A DNA stretch of 64,000 nt from Phytophthora sp. 'mugwort'. Its lineage: Eukaryota; Oomycota; Peronosporomycetes; Peronosporales; Peronosporaceae. Position numbers and translations under genes: made by a program. The stretch covers positions 372,001 to 436,000 of the forward strand of contig JAUCEF010000011.1 of assembly GCA_033558025.1 (NCBI GenBank), read 5' to 3'. The notes under the pieces were generated by a model. That model did no database searches. It was not told the origin of the DNA and saw nothing but the letters and a program-made list of their open reading frames with translations. Positions 10,931 to 20,393 of this stretch are shown in pieces; positions within the stretch are counted from its first letter, which is position 1; each line of letters starts with the position of its first letter.

Positions 10931-11074
10931 CGTCGTTGTACCTCCCTTCCCTTCTTCTTCCGTCACTCTCCCTCTTCCGTCGTTCCTCTCAACACCCTAT
11001 GTCTCCCGTAGGCGTCCCCAACAGCCCCATCGATATCACCCATCCTATCGACCGGCTATTGTTCTGTCCCCCCC

Positions 11075-12503
11075 TTAATATTGGCGAGCGCGCTCCGCTG
11101 CTCCGTGTTCGAGAGCAGTGGAGAAGTAGCGCGCGACAGCATACCAGTCCACAGCGAGCGCATTCCTCGAAAATGCATTCCAATAGGCTTCGATCTTCTT
11201 GAGCGCCAACAGGTGACGCGTGAGGCATGTAAGCGCTCCGTTTTCACAGTCATCTTCTTGTCCCGTTAGTACCCGGATCTCCCTTTCGTACACTAGTGCG
11301 CATGCCAAATGCTGCGCCAGATATTTGTTTCCCACATCGTACAATTTGAGGATTGCATCTTCACCGTACCCACGACTGAGAAGCTTGGCCTAATTTGTTT
11401 ATTTGTTTCCCACATCACACAAGTTGAGGACTGCATCTTCACCGTACCCACGACTGCGAAGCTTGGCCCAATCGTCAGTGCTGTCGACTAAAGGAAGGGG
11501 GGGGGGGGTTGTGGGGTGGAGGCCGTGTAAACTTGGCTTTCCACTCATCTAACCTCTTGTGCGTCGTTTGGTCATTCGTTCGGTTCCGATACGCTACCAA
11601 ACTGCCTTCTAGACAATCGCTCCGCCATCCACCCGTCCATGCCGCTAAGATTTTGTCCCCCAGCGTGACTAAAACAGTTCTTCCGGATAATGGAAACACT
11701 GAATCAGCTGCAAAAGCTTTGTCGGCTCCGTTCGAGCCGTCGTGACCCATTCATCCGTGGTGCTGATTTCCAGACGGAAGCTAGTTTTGGCATTAGAAGG
11801 CCACATCCCTTGTAACTCCTGCCACAACTCGGGCCATGCGTCGCTGGTACGCATTGCGTCATGTTGACCCGACCGCCCTTCATACGGCATGGCAACTACT
11901 GCATTAGTCTCCGGTTGGTGCTTCAGTTGGATCTCATGGTTTGGTGAATAACCTCTCCCTCTGTTGGCGTAATGAGCTCTACAAAGCGAGGCTGCGACTC
12001 TTCTCTCTGGGGGCGCCCAGAGCCAGAAGCCCAGGTCCCTTGCGTGGCCACGGATGGGGCTCCATGCGAAGGATCCCCGGCTGCATACGCCGAGTATGAT
12101 CCATATTGATACGGCTGGGAGTACGTGGGAGGCACAGGCCACAGGAGGCCCCGAACGAGAGACAACTTCCGTTAGACTCGGTCCATGGAAGCCCAAAGGC
12201 ATCCAGACGTTGGAAAATCTCGTCCACGTTATTCGTCCGACGGTCGACCCGTCCTTCAAGGGCCGACAAGTCATCGCCCAGACGATTCACGTCGTCACGA
12301 ATCGGCCCAAGGACCCCAGCGCTCCCGGCCTGGGCGACAGCAGCTCCACCTTCACCAAGTCCAAGCGCAATCTCAAGCGCAAGGACTCGACGACAAAGAG
12401 TGGTGTCTTCAACGACCCGACGTGGAGCCGGAGGCGGCACACCAGGTCCTGAGCTGGATCGTAGGGGCGGCGTCTCATACTCGTACTCGTTCGAGGGCAC
12501 CAC
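11075..12503 (-). pseudogene. LINE ORF1-like region, disrupted
   Basis: Minus-strand frames follow one another with shifts: a segment with a coiled-coil-like stretch (LSALEGRVDRRTNNVDEIFQ), a Tyr/Ser/Pro/Gly-rich linker, then a segment containing ETNAVVAMPYEGRSGQ and LWQELQGMWP, and finally a helical segment beginning YDVGNKYLAQHLA. This fits an RNA-binding ORF1 protein placed 5' of the endonuclease, although I see no zinc knuckle. At least three frame changes are needed. A 78-bp tandem duplication lies within it (11323-11471). The first 400 bp could instead belong to the antisense frame of the neighbouring Gypsy-3 element, because the two meet head to tail here. Confidence 0.5.
11323..11471. 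repeat. 78-bp tandem duplication inside LINE ORF1
   Basis: Two direct copies, about 11323-11400 and 11401-11471, both contain TTTGTTTCCCACATC and CATCTTCACCGTACCCACGA. I count about six differences, so the duplication is not brand new. Confidence 0.8.
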
Positions 12504-12720
12504 CGCCTCTCCTCGACCATATTGGGGAGACCCACTACCACGTAGAGCGTGTACTCCAGGAGCCGCGCTTTCACGGGAAGCGCCAGCTCCGCGTGGAGTG
12601 GAGGGGGTACTCGGAAGCTGAGTGCTCCTGGGAGCACGAACGGCTCCAGCTGACTGCCCGAAGGCTGTCGCGATCTGGGAACAGAATCGGCGGCGGCTTC
12701 GTAAGTAGTTCGGGGATTCT
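12500..12720 (+). pseudogene. Gypsy-3 chromodomain
   Basis: The plus-strand frame reads PPPLLDHIGETHYHVERVL and then RQLRVEWRGYSEAECSWEHE. These are the YxVExIL and LVKWxGY...(S/N)TWE motifs of a retrotransposon chromodomain, with VEW in place of VKW. The frame upstream to 12185 stays open, but no integrase motif is seen in it. Confidence 0.75.
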
Positions 12721-13968
12721 TGGCCGAGCGGGGTGTGGTCGTAGAGCCAAGACCATACCCGCGCTCATCATGAGCGCTAGAAGCGGAATGCTTTTGCAGT
12801 TCTCGAGAGAGCTGCCGTCTGCCTACCACACGTGCAAATTCAATACGCAGATCTCGGAGGTCAAGGATGGCCTCCAGGGTGAGATCCTACCGGAGAACCT
12901 CGAACTGTCCTTGTGAGGTAGCTGCCCACTTCCAAAAAACGGCCTCGGCCTCTTGGAAAGAGTCACAGCGTGGGGGCATCACGACTTGATAGCCCCACAC
13001 AGGTCGCAGTCCCGACCAGAGCTCTGGCTTCTTTCGCCGGCTCGTGAACGCCTTGAGCGGGATGTTGTGCGGTGCCAGGACAAGCACCGAGCGATGCTCA
13101 CGTTCTGGAATAGGAGCTGCTTGGCCACTAGGTGGCGCTCATAAGCACCCCGAGAAGAGCGCCCGCCAAGAAGCACGCGAGGCGGCTGGAGCTGACCCAT
13201 GTAGGCGTCGGCTCTGTGGGACTCCTCAGGAGGGAAGTACCCGGGAGCGTAAGGCGGTCTCCAACGAACAGGTGAATAGTACTTTACAGGCGACCGAGTC
13301 GCCGGGGTCCGCACTCCCTTATGACGAGCAGCCTGGTACTCCGACTGCTCCCCGTCGAGATCGTTGAAGATCTCTCGGCCGATTTGGCCCTCTTCCTCCT
13401 CGTCGGAAGAAGAACTAAGAGGCCCTTGTTCGTGAGCGTGAGAGTTCCATACACTTCACGGATCGGAGAACTGGAAGCAGCTCGCCGCTTACGGCCGACT
13501 CCGAGGTCGTTGCAGCCTTAGCGGCCTTGACGCGGGCAGTTGCCTCAGTGAGCGGCAAGTTCTTGACCAGAGAACGAGGTTTCTCTTCGTCCTCCTTGGG
13601 TGAGCGCATGCTCCCTGACTCTCGGGCGTCTTCGACGCGTCGCCATCGTCGCCGTTATGGCTAGACAGCGGGGTACGGGACTCAAGCGAGTCCGACTGAC
13701 TCGGGTCGCCGTCAGACCCCTTGACGAGCGGGATTTCATTATCGCCCCAGGACATGGGAGACTTGTCCGAGTCCTCCTCATAGTCCACGATGCGCTCAGG
13801 CTCCTCCACAGGCAGTTCAGGTGCCTTGGGGGTCACCGTGGATGCCACCTTGGTGGATCCCTTGGCGGCAGAGCCTTTGCCGAACGGCTTAGAGCTCTTA
13901 GCCTGCTGCTTGGAAGCAACATTCTTGGCAGGCGCTTTCGCACCGCTGCCAGACCGAGTCTTGGTCAT
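12590..13968 (-). pseudogene. Gypsy-3 antisense reading frame between pol and 3' LTR
   Basis: Starting at an ATG at 13968 on the strand opposite to pol, coding-like sequence continues for about 1.3 kb with a few frame shifts. It begins MTKTRSGSG and continues with a Lys/Ala/Ser-rich stretch. An acidic Ser/Asp region follows (LSSSSDEEE), then SPVKYYSPVRWRPPYAPGYF, and then KKPELWSGLRPVWGYQVVMP. Near 12887 an in-frame TAG occurs, after which LEAILDLRDLRIEFARVVG continues in the same frame. No known domain is recognised. Gypsy-2 has an antisense frame in the same place that also starts MTKT. Antisense ORFs between pol and the 3' LTR are known from some plant Gypsy lineages; whether this one is homologous is unknown. 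Confidence 0.55.
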
Positions 13969-14153
13969 TCTTAAGGCTGACGTGGAAGCCGAAGAAGAAG
14001 AGCACGCGGAAGTGCTCGGGCTTCAAAAGGAACTGAGGCGGCTGCGGAAACCAACCGCAGCGAAGTCGATGTAATTCGACTTGGAGAGTGAAAGGCGGCG
14101 ATTTCCTTTCACTCGCCCTGGATGGTCGGTAAACCAAAGTTAAGTGGGGAGGA

Positions 14154-14507
14154 TGTAACGGGGTTACATAAAGAGTGCCAAGTCACTCTTCAGAGCAGGT
14201 ATACCCAAGTACACTAAGTGATGTAGCTAAACATCACTATGACGTCATAGATAGGTACCACAGATATGGTACAAAGACCTCAGAGCCACTCAATAGGATA
14301 ACATCTAGGGAACTTTATAGGTGACTAATAGTTAGTATGTAGGTGCATTAAAAGGGGTCACCTATATACATATAGTCAGTCTTAATTCTACCTGATTTTG
14401 GTAACAGTCCCACAGGCCAGGGACTAGTGAACTGCCGTTCACTGAGAGTTTGTATACTCTCCGGACGACACACTTCCTGTGCGCAAGGTGTTGTGTGCCC
14501 CGTCACA
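14154..14507 (+). repeat. Gypsy-3 3' LTR
   Basis: It starts TGTAACGGGGTTACA after a polypurine tract and ends GTGCCCCGTCACA. No partner LTR is in the window, so the end was set by the TG...CA rule and by likeness to the end of the Gypsy-2 LTR (CCCCGTCACA). Confidence 0.65.
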
Positions 14508-15000
14508 CAGTTCCAGTCATTGGATATATTAAACTTGACTTCATATCGAGAAAAGTTTTAATTAACTAGTTAAGTTCGGTTTCACCATTAAGTTCGCTTT
14601 CTGTTTCGTTAAGTTCGGTTCTTGGCTTACGCATCTGCTCTCGATTCTTATCGTCGTAGTTCTTTTGATGCGATTACCGAGCGTCGCGTGTGCGCTGGTA
14701 GTGGCGCTTCTGTGCTGCTTTAATGCACTCTTTGTTAGCGAGGTATTGTTCAGGTGAGTACGCCATCTTAGTATATTACTAACTTTCATATATCAGAATA
14801 AAGTAATAATAAGGGGAGGTAAAACATGCTTACATACTACAACTGTATGTCTTAGTATTAATAGAAAACTTGTGTTCCCTCACATAGTATTTTTAGTACC
14901 GTTAGTTGGCTCATGTCACTACACGTATTTAATATAGCGCGGAATACCGGTATAGTACAGTACTATACTGTCCAGAAAGGGCAATAAGAAAAAGAGATGC
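14508..15000. other. Intergenic debris with short repeats
   Basis: No gene is supported here. Three degenerate copies of TTAAGTTCGSTTT occur at about 14570-14625. A 75-codon minus-strand frame over them is repetitive and not convincing. AT content rises towards 14950, where ATAGTACAGTACTATAC forms a small palindrome. Confidence 0.5.
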
Positions 15001-15626
15001 GGTGATGCAGCAACGGCTTCAGAATAAGCTTATCGCGAGAAAGAAGAAAGGAAAAGAAGAGGAGAAAGAAATCAGCAGGCAATTCCTTGCTCAAATGAAG
15101 GCGGCTGGAGGCAATTGTGCCGATAGAAAAGTCTGTCTCGTACTAGCGCGGGACCCCCACGTGCGATTGGTCTCTTTCCGGAACAACCCGAAGATTGAAG
15201 AGTTTCTTCAGTCCCGCGACGTTCGCAGTCAAGTGGCACATAATTCCGCGGAAGCAACTGGCATCTGTCGCTTCAAATGGGAGCACTTGGTGCTCGATCC
15301 TATTGTCGATCGACCCTCAGGGAGACGTGGATCGACAACACACTGAAACGAAAATTAGTTCCGCGCATTATCATTCCCCTTGACGAGAGCGCTTCCTTGC
15401 AAGTGAATCTGGTATCGAAAGCGGCGCAAGAACAGGAAACAGAGAAGAAAGCTTCCTCACCGGACCAAAGTTCACCAGCTGAGTCACCTCCTGCTATGGA
15501 AATCACCATGAACGAGATATGGGAACGATTGAACACGAAAGATGATGCGAATGAGCAACTGATATAGGCGGATGTACAACATAGAAACAAGCTCAACACG
15601 CTAAATGATGAAAATGGACAACTTAA

Positions 15627-15648
15627 CGGAAATTCCCGAATAATACCC
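15627..15648 (+). repeat. Left terminal inverted repeat of the pogo-like element
   Basis: It is an exact inverse of 17419-17440. Confidence 0.9.
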
Positions 15649-15740
15649 CGGGTACTATTTAATTGTACCCCCACTGCTCACAAAGGGTTACACGAATTAG
15701 CGCCTAAAAGATAGTAATTAAAAGCGTATTTAAAGAGTAA

Positions 15741-15806
15741 AAAATGTGGACACAACCCGCGTCCATCCGCATAAAACGCGTTGCTCTTACCATCTGAGCT
15801 ACGTGT
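15741..15806 (-). ncRNA. tRNA-like relic (SINE-like or tRNA pseudogene)
   Basis: On the minus strand TAGCTCAGATGG (15801-15790) fits the pol III A box TRGYNNARNNGG exactly and is followed by TAAGAGC, as in a tRNA D-arm. About 35 bp further on, GCGGGTTGTGTCC resembles a decayed B box (GGTTCGANTCC). The anticodon arm reads CGC-GTTTTAT-GCG. No acceptor stem pairs, so it is not a working tRNA. It lies inside the pogo-like element and may be an older SINE captured or inserted there. Confidence 0.5.
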
Positions 15807-15920
15807 TCAAGCACACTTGGTTACCTTTAAAATTGCATGAAAAGAAAAACGTTTTTGTAATTACTCGTCAGCACAAAGGGTTGCACTGTATTACTTGTGA
15901 TCACAAAGGGTAACACAGTA

Positions 15921-17226
15921 TTACAGTTTACTTTTGCCGTGCTTACTCGTCATCAGAGCAATGTCATCAAGGGCATCATGAAGCTCGTCGAGGTTAAAGT
16001 CATCCTCTTCTTGCTCGGCTTCCTTCGAGGCCTCCCACTTCTCACGAAACCGATCTCCGTCCACGTCGTGCCGCGTAACATGCCAGTCCATACAGTTGTC
16101 AGCAAAGCCTGCTACAGCGACTGAATTGGCCACCGTTTCACAGTCAGTGTCACGCCACACCTTCTTGACTCATCCACAGACAACTTCTACAGACGGCATG
16201 CGAGGGTTGCCGAACCGCGTGTACTCAACCTTATCGCTCTCTTGCCACGCATTGATCTCCATCTACAGCAGGTCCTTGAACGTATTGTAGATGCCGATGC
16301 CACCTGCTTGCAGGTACGGCGTCAGGCCCCAGGAATAACACACATGCTCACGTTCCGAGCAGCACACTTAGCCTTCCCCTCCTTGGAGATGTGCGCGCGC
16401 ATGGAGTCCCAAACGAGGTGCTTCCCTTCACCTATGTCGACCAGCGGTTCAAGAGCTTGCTGTCGACCCACGCGTGTGGCCAGTGAGCCACATAAACGCC
16501 GCCAATCTTGTCAAACGAAGGCAAAGCTTTGCCTTTCCATATCAGAAGTGGTAGAAGCTTTTTTCCCGATGCTGTCACTGCGAGTACCGCCGTAACCCGC
16601 ATGGACGAAAACCCCGTAGAGCGGACCACAACGTGGCGACTGCCGATGATGTCCACGATTTGATTACGCGCGTCTTCGAAACAAACGGCCGTTTCATCCA
16701 TCAATATCGTTCGGTGCAGGTCCATGGTGGGCTTCGCACTTTGCAGAAACGTCATATAGGAAACGGCACGATTCACTAGCTTGTCGTCACAGAGCGTTGT
16801 TAGATTGGTGCGCCGCCGCAGGGACAGCCCATAACACCGCATAAAGCCTGTGATCCAGTGTGGGGAGGCCACGAAGCCTTGAGGGCTGGCGCTGGTGGTC
16901 TCCTGACACGCGAGAATTACCCTGGCCATATGCCAATCCACGCACGTGTAACCTTCTCCTTTCTGAGCCGCTTTGCTACAACCTCATCGTAGAGCGCCTC
17001 CTCCATTGCGCCGGAAGAGGACGCCACCCACCTCCTGCACGGCGTCTGCTGCCCGGATCAGCAGCTAGCAGCTATTCACGGTCACGCCACCAGCGGCGGA
17101 CGCTGCCACCGTCTAGCTTCCATCGAAGTGCTTGATGGCTGGCGTTGGGACGCCATCGCCGTCTTCCTTGATCCACCGAAGGATCTCTTGCTTGCGCCAG
17201 ATGCTGATCGGGATTCTTGTAGGCAT
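15921..17226 (-). pseudogene. Pogo-like transposase, disrupted
   Basis: The ATG at 17226 opens MPTRIPISIWRKQEILRWIK, a helix-turn-helix-like N-terminus. The central frame 16941-16432 shows HWITGFMRCYGLSLRRRTN, then TILMDETAVCFED with the first catalytic Asp and SSMRVTAVLAVTASGKKLLP. Downstream, in other frames, WDSMRAHISKEGK carries the second catalytic Asp, YLQAGGIGIY is where a third Asp is expected (Gly at codon 16301-16299), and the frame 16160-15921 ends with GFADNCMDWHVTRHDVDGD and an acidic tail. Frame shifts near 17000, 16430 and 16330 and the missing third acidic residue make it non-functional. Confidence 0.8.
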
Positions 17227-17418
17227 TTCGCCGAATGAGGAAGCGCTGGGGATGGAAAGACAATGCAGACTGCATGAATGGTTGGGTGTAACAGGTTTGA
17301 CAAGCGAGGCAGCCTCTGGTGAGATGGTTGGTGGCTGGGTGGCCACTGCAAGCGAGGTTACGTAAGGTTACTCTAGCGTTACGGTGAAGTTACTCTGAGA
17401 GGGTACTATTCGGGTAAA

Positions 17419-17440
17419 GGGTATTATTCGGGAATTTCCG
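17419..17440 (-). repeat. Right terminal inverted repeat of the pogo-like element
   Basis: It is an exact inverse of 15627-15648. Confidence 0.9.
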
Positions 17441-17890
17441 CTAGAAACAAGCTCAGCGCGCAGGATGGTGAATTCAGAACCAAGTTCAACACACAGGATG
17501 CTACCATCGCCAATCAACTCGCGGTGATCAGGAGCCTCATGACATCTCACAAACTTGCAAAATATGTCGTGTTTCGTCGATTTTGGAGCATAAGCGGAAT
17601 GAAATTCTTCGCGAAAATACAAGACACCCAAACGAACCGAAACAAGATCATCATTGTCGTGGGCGTCAATCACTTCCCAATGAGTAAACGAAGTGGGTAT
17701 TCAACCAGTACGACAGTGTATCTGGTAACATTCACGGTGGCCTTCCATCCAAAGCTGTCGTCATCGATGCACTTCTTCGTTCAGAACTCTCTAAACCGCA
17801 GGATGCTCAGTATGCGGGACAGCTTTTTCACGAATTATACGGAGAAAATCTTCCTGAGCAGTTGGCATGAGGATTGCTCGCTTCAGTTTT

Positions 17891-18480
17891 GATCTCTTTT
17901 TTTCCTCCTTTATTTCCAAAAAACGAAATGGTAAGTGTGATAAAACCCAAAACCACAAATCCATTACGACAATCCAACGAAGCATAACAGAGTTCTGCCA
18001 ATCCGCCAATACGCAATCTGCCTTCAGCTGAGGTTCCAGCTTGCCACACTTGCCCAGGACGTCATGCACCACCTCCTTCCTCACACTCATCAGCTTCACT
18101 GCCTCCAGCTGAGGTTCCAGCTTCCACGACGTCGTGCACCACCTTCACGGTGAAGTTCACCTGGGTTCTCAGTGGTCGAAAGGATTTGAAACTACCATAA
18201 GATTCGGAGGATGTGTCCTTTCGCTCTCGGGTAGTCGGGAGGTTGAGTGGTTGGAACAACTGACTGTCGCCAGGCCCTGAAAAAAAACTATCCGCGCAGT
18301 AATTATTGAAATTATCACAGTTCAATTACTTATTACGGGGTATTACGCTAAATCAGTACAACTTTACATTGGTCCAATAGTATGTAATATAATATGTTAT
18401 AGGCCATTTCACTGGTGGTCCGCTTGCACTGCTTGCAACCACCCATTTTCATGAGCTTCTGCTGCGTATTCCGTTCATGT
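17891..18480. other. Intergenic stretch with a short direct repeat
   Basis: No gene is supported. CAGCTGAGGTTCCAGCTT followed by GACGTC-x-TGCACCACCT occurs twice (about 18024-18077 and 18108-18148), so it is a diverged local duplication. An 87-codon minus-strand frame (18325-18062) spans the repeat and may be a relic. Confidence 0.4.
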
Positions 18481-18503
18481 GAAGGCACTTATTAATACCC
18501 AAG

Positions 18504-19410
18504 ATGGTCAACAGCAAGGAAATCTGCACTCTCTTCGGCGTTCCTCTGGTTGGCTGCACCAGCCACAGGTTCAACCTGGCGGCCAACCGCTTCCTCGCCG
18601 ACTACGAGTCCGAGCTTGCCGCTCTCAACTACCTGATGATCCAGTTGCGTCACTGCAACAATAACGCCACCCTCGCTAAGTTGACGGATCTCCAACCTGT
18701 CAAACGGAATACCACCCGATGGCCGTCAACCTACGCTATGGTTGCCCGCTACGCCCGCATTAGTGATGCTATTCGGCAGGTCGAGGCTGTGGACGACTAT
18801 GTCCCGAGTAGTGTGTCCCACAAAAAATTGATCGCGCTGCTTGCCGACCTCGAAAAACTGGACACGATGTGCACAGCGCTTCACCACGAGCGCACCACAG
18901 TCGCTGATGTGCGGGTTCTGTTTGACAGTGTGGTGGCGGACTGACCCGATCATATCGGAGCATCTCCGCGCATCCGCCAAGACAGTCCACTCTCCTGTCT
19001 TCGAGTCTGCACTCTTGAAGGTCGGTAACGGCGGCACCTGACGGCCGCCGAAGCACGCACGGTCAAGCGCTTTGAGGCGGCCAGCGACAGCGAGGACGAC
19101 GGAGAAGGCGGTGGCGGCGACCATATGGCCGCCAAGAGGAAGAAGAAGACGCGCTGCGACTACGCGGTTGCCATTTTGCGCGACGGCAAAAAGCGCCGCG
19201 TGTCGACGCGCACCAGCGTCCGTTACAGGGCGCTGGCAAAGCTGGTGCCGCAGACCGCGAACACGGTCGAGCGGCTGTTCTCGACGTGCAAGCTGATCAT
19301 GACCCCGCAGCGCAGCTGCATGCTGCCGGTGAACTTCGAATGATCGCCTTCTTGCGCGTGAACCGCGAAATGTGGAACGCGTCGTCGCTCATTGAGCAAG
19401 ACGAGTAGGT
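18504..19410 (+). pseudogene. hAT-family transposase relic
   Basis: The frame 18504-18944 encodes GVPLVGCTSHRFNLAANRFL and LTDLQPVKRNTTRWPSTYAM, blocks I recognise from oomycete hAT transposases. A stop at 18942-18944 is followed, in another frame, by HSPVFESALLKV and, after a second shift, by 19125-19343 with TANTVERLFSTCKLIMTPQR and MLPVNFE, the C-terminal dimerisation region. The sequence then drifts on as LRVNREMWN in a further frame. The N-terminal BED finger and most of the catalytic core upstream of 18504 are absent. No terminal repeats or 8-bp target duplication could be found. Confidence 0.8.
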
Positions 19411-19826
19411 GGCACATTCATGTGCCGACTGCAATACACTGATATTGATCCAGTCATTGATTATTGACCTCGCCTGCTATTGCAGTTGTTACTACTGCTC
19501 ATCGTTTACCTCCAGTTCCGCTTCTTACTGTATTTTCCGAGGTCTGACTGTCGCTTCTAAGAAAAGGGAGGGAATTTAAAACTACCTTCTAAAGTGGTGT
19601 CGTTCTAAGGTAGGCGAGAGGTTGTGTCGCTAAACTCGTTGCATTGCATTAGAAACAGTTAAAAAAAAAGCCCTACTCTCGTTGTTAAATTATGCTAAGA
19701 AAAAAAAAACGCCGGAGCTATGTGCTGGCTATTACTATTTGGATGATAGTGCAGGATGTCACCCTCATACGGCGACGGCTCATGTTGGTTCCAAGACGTG
19801 TACGTGAGTGTTCCGAGCGCTCTGCA

Positions 19827-20052
19827 TTACAGCAGGATGCGCTTGCCCAGCTCGTAGTGGCCGGAGAGAAATGCAACGTGTATAGCAGCCGCTTTGACCT
19901 AGTCCCGCAGCGCTAGACAGTTCTCATCCTCGTCGATGAGACGAAGCGGCGATTCGTCTCTTCGGAAGCGCAGCGTCGGCGTCGTTGGCCCGCACCGCTC
20001 CGAGGATTCCCTCATCGTGATCAAGCACCTGCTGCGCCACCACGTTCACCTT
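19827..20052 (-). pseudogene. Ankyrin-repeat gene relic
   Basis: On the minus strand LGAVRANDADAAL is followed after a shift by RRDESPLRLIDEDENCLALR, a stop, and AAAIHVAFLSGHYELGKRIL before a TAA at 19829-19827. The AAxxGHxELxKxLL pattern is that of an ankyrin repeat. A stop codon and one frame shift within 75 codons show that it is a relic. No partner copy is seen elsewhere in the window. Confidence 0.45.
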
Positions 20053-20393
20053 GGCTTCGCAGCGCTAAGCGATGCCGCAGCTTGGGTGCATGAGTCGCCG
20101 CCCCGCAGTGCTCATGCTTTGCATCGAGATAATGTAGCCATCCGTCACTTCAACTTGAGCTTTTGTGCGCCACACTATTTCGTGTACGCATGGTGTGCAA
20201 ATACAATTAAACTTCGTGGACGGCAGCTCTTCCAACATAGCTCTTCAGGCCTCGACGGCACCACCGACTCACAAGGTGAGAACTGCAGCGACCACAGTGC
20301 GTTGCTTGTGGCTAATCTGATGCCAAAAGTGCTGACGGCTGTTACAAGTTTGCTGTCTTTATTGGCGACGACAGCACCACAGATCCTAACACA

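Larger units (their letters stand above)
1185..12503 (-). mobile_element. LINE-type non-LTR retrotransposon, split by Gypsy-1
   Basis: The minus strand carries in order an ORF1-like region (about 12.5-11.1 kb), an AP-type endonuclease (10.93-10.13 kb), a reverse transcriptase (4.6-2.86 kb) and a cysteine/histidine-poor C-terminal region (2.7-1.19 kb). This is the usual order of an oomycete LINE. The element is cut at 4623/10063 by a Gypsy element. When the 5.4-kb insert and one copy of the 5-bp target site are removed, the LINE frame reads straight through the junction. Many frameshifts and stops show that the LINE is dead. No poly(A) or simple tail is visible at the 1185 end, so that boundary is only the last codon. 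The 5' limit against the Gypsy-3 chromodomain at about 12.5 kb is uncertain. Confidence 0.8.
12500..14507 (+). mobile_element. Gypsy-3: 3' part of a second chromovirus
   Basis: Only the 3' part is present: a chromodomain at about 12505-12660 on the plus strand, about 1.4 kb with an antisense reading frame, a purine tract (AAGTGGGGAGGA) and a 354-bp LTR. No gag, protease, RT or integrase and no 5' LTR occurs to the left, where the LINE begins. The 5' part was therefore lost or lies outside the window. The layout chromodomain, antisense frame, LTR is the same as in Gypsy-2 at 52.8-59.3 kb, although the LTR sequences differ. Confidence 0.75.
15626..17441 (-). mobile_element. Pogo-like (Tc1/mariner superfamily) DNA transposon, inactive
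   Basis: A 22-bp inverted repeat, CGGAAATTCCCGAATAATAC plus two more bases, lies at 15627-15648 and exactly inverted at 17419-17440. A TA dinucleotide sits one base outside each end (15624-15625 and 17442-17443), which fits the TA target duplication of this superfamily. The 1.8-kb element encodes a DDE transposase on the minus strand and carries a tRNA-like stretch in its left end. The exact repeats suggest a fairly young insertion, yet the transposase is broken. Confidence 0.85.
15005..17890 (+). pseudogene. Unrecognised coiled-coil gene relic, interrupted by a pogo-like element
   Basis: The left part (15005-15625) encodes a basic helical start (NKLIARKKKGKEEEKEISRQ), then VCLVLARDPHVRLVSFRNNP. 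After a shift near 15310 it encodes TWIDNTLKRKLVPRIIIPLD and RNKLNTLNDENGQLN. The right part resumes at about 17442 with RNKLSAQDGEFRTKFNTQDA and, after more shifts, ends with VVIDALLRSELSKPQDAQYA and a stop near 17870. The repeated RNKL...(N/A)xxD pattern on both sides shows that one coiled-coil gene was split by the transposon at 15626-17441. An in-frame TAG at about 15565 and several shifts make it a pseudogene. Whether it was a host gene or part of another element is unknown. Confidence 0.5.

Noticed and set aside
10936..11202. Plus-strand frame rich in Leu, Ser and Arg opposite the LINE
   Set aside because: It is a shadow of the LINE ORF1/endonuclease region, which has clear motifs on the minus strand.
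19692..19916. 74-codon plus-strand frame (MLRKKKRRSYVLAIT...)
   Set aside because: It starts in a poly-A run and overlaps the better-supported ankyrin relic on the other strand.
20160..20330. RRM-like end (TIKLRGRQLFQHSSSGLDGT) and an upstream exon for the NOPCHAP1-like gene
   Set aside because: KLRGRQLxx...SS is only a weak echo of an RRM end, and no in-phase splice joins it to the following gene.
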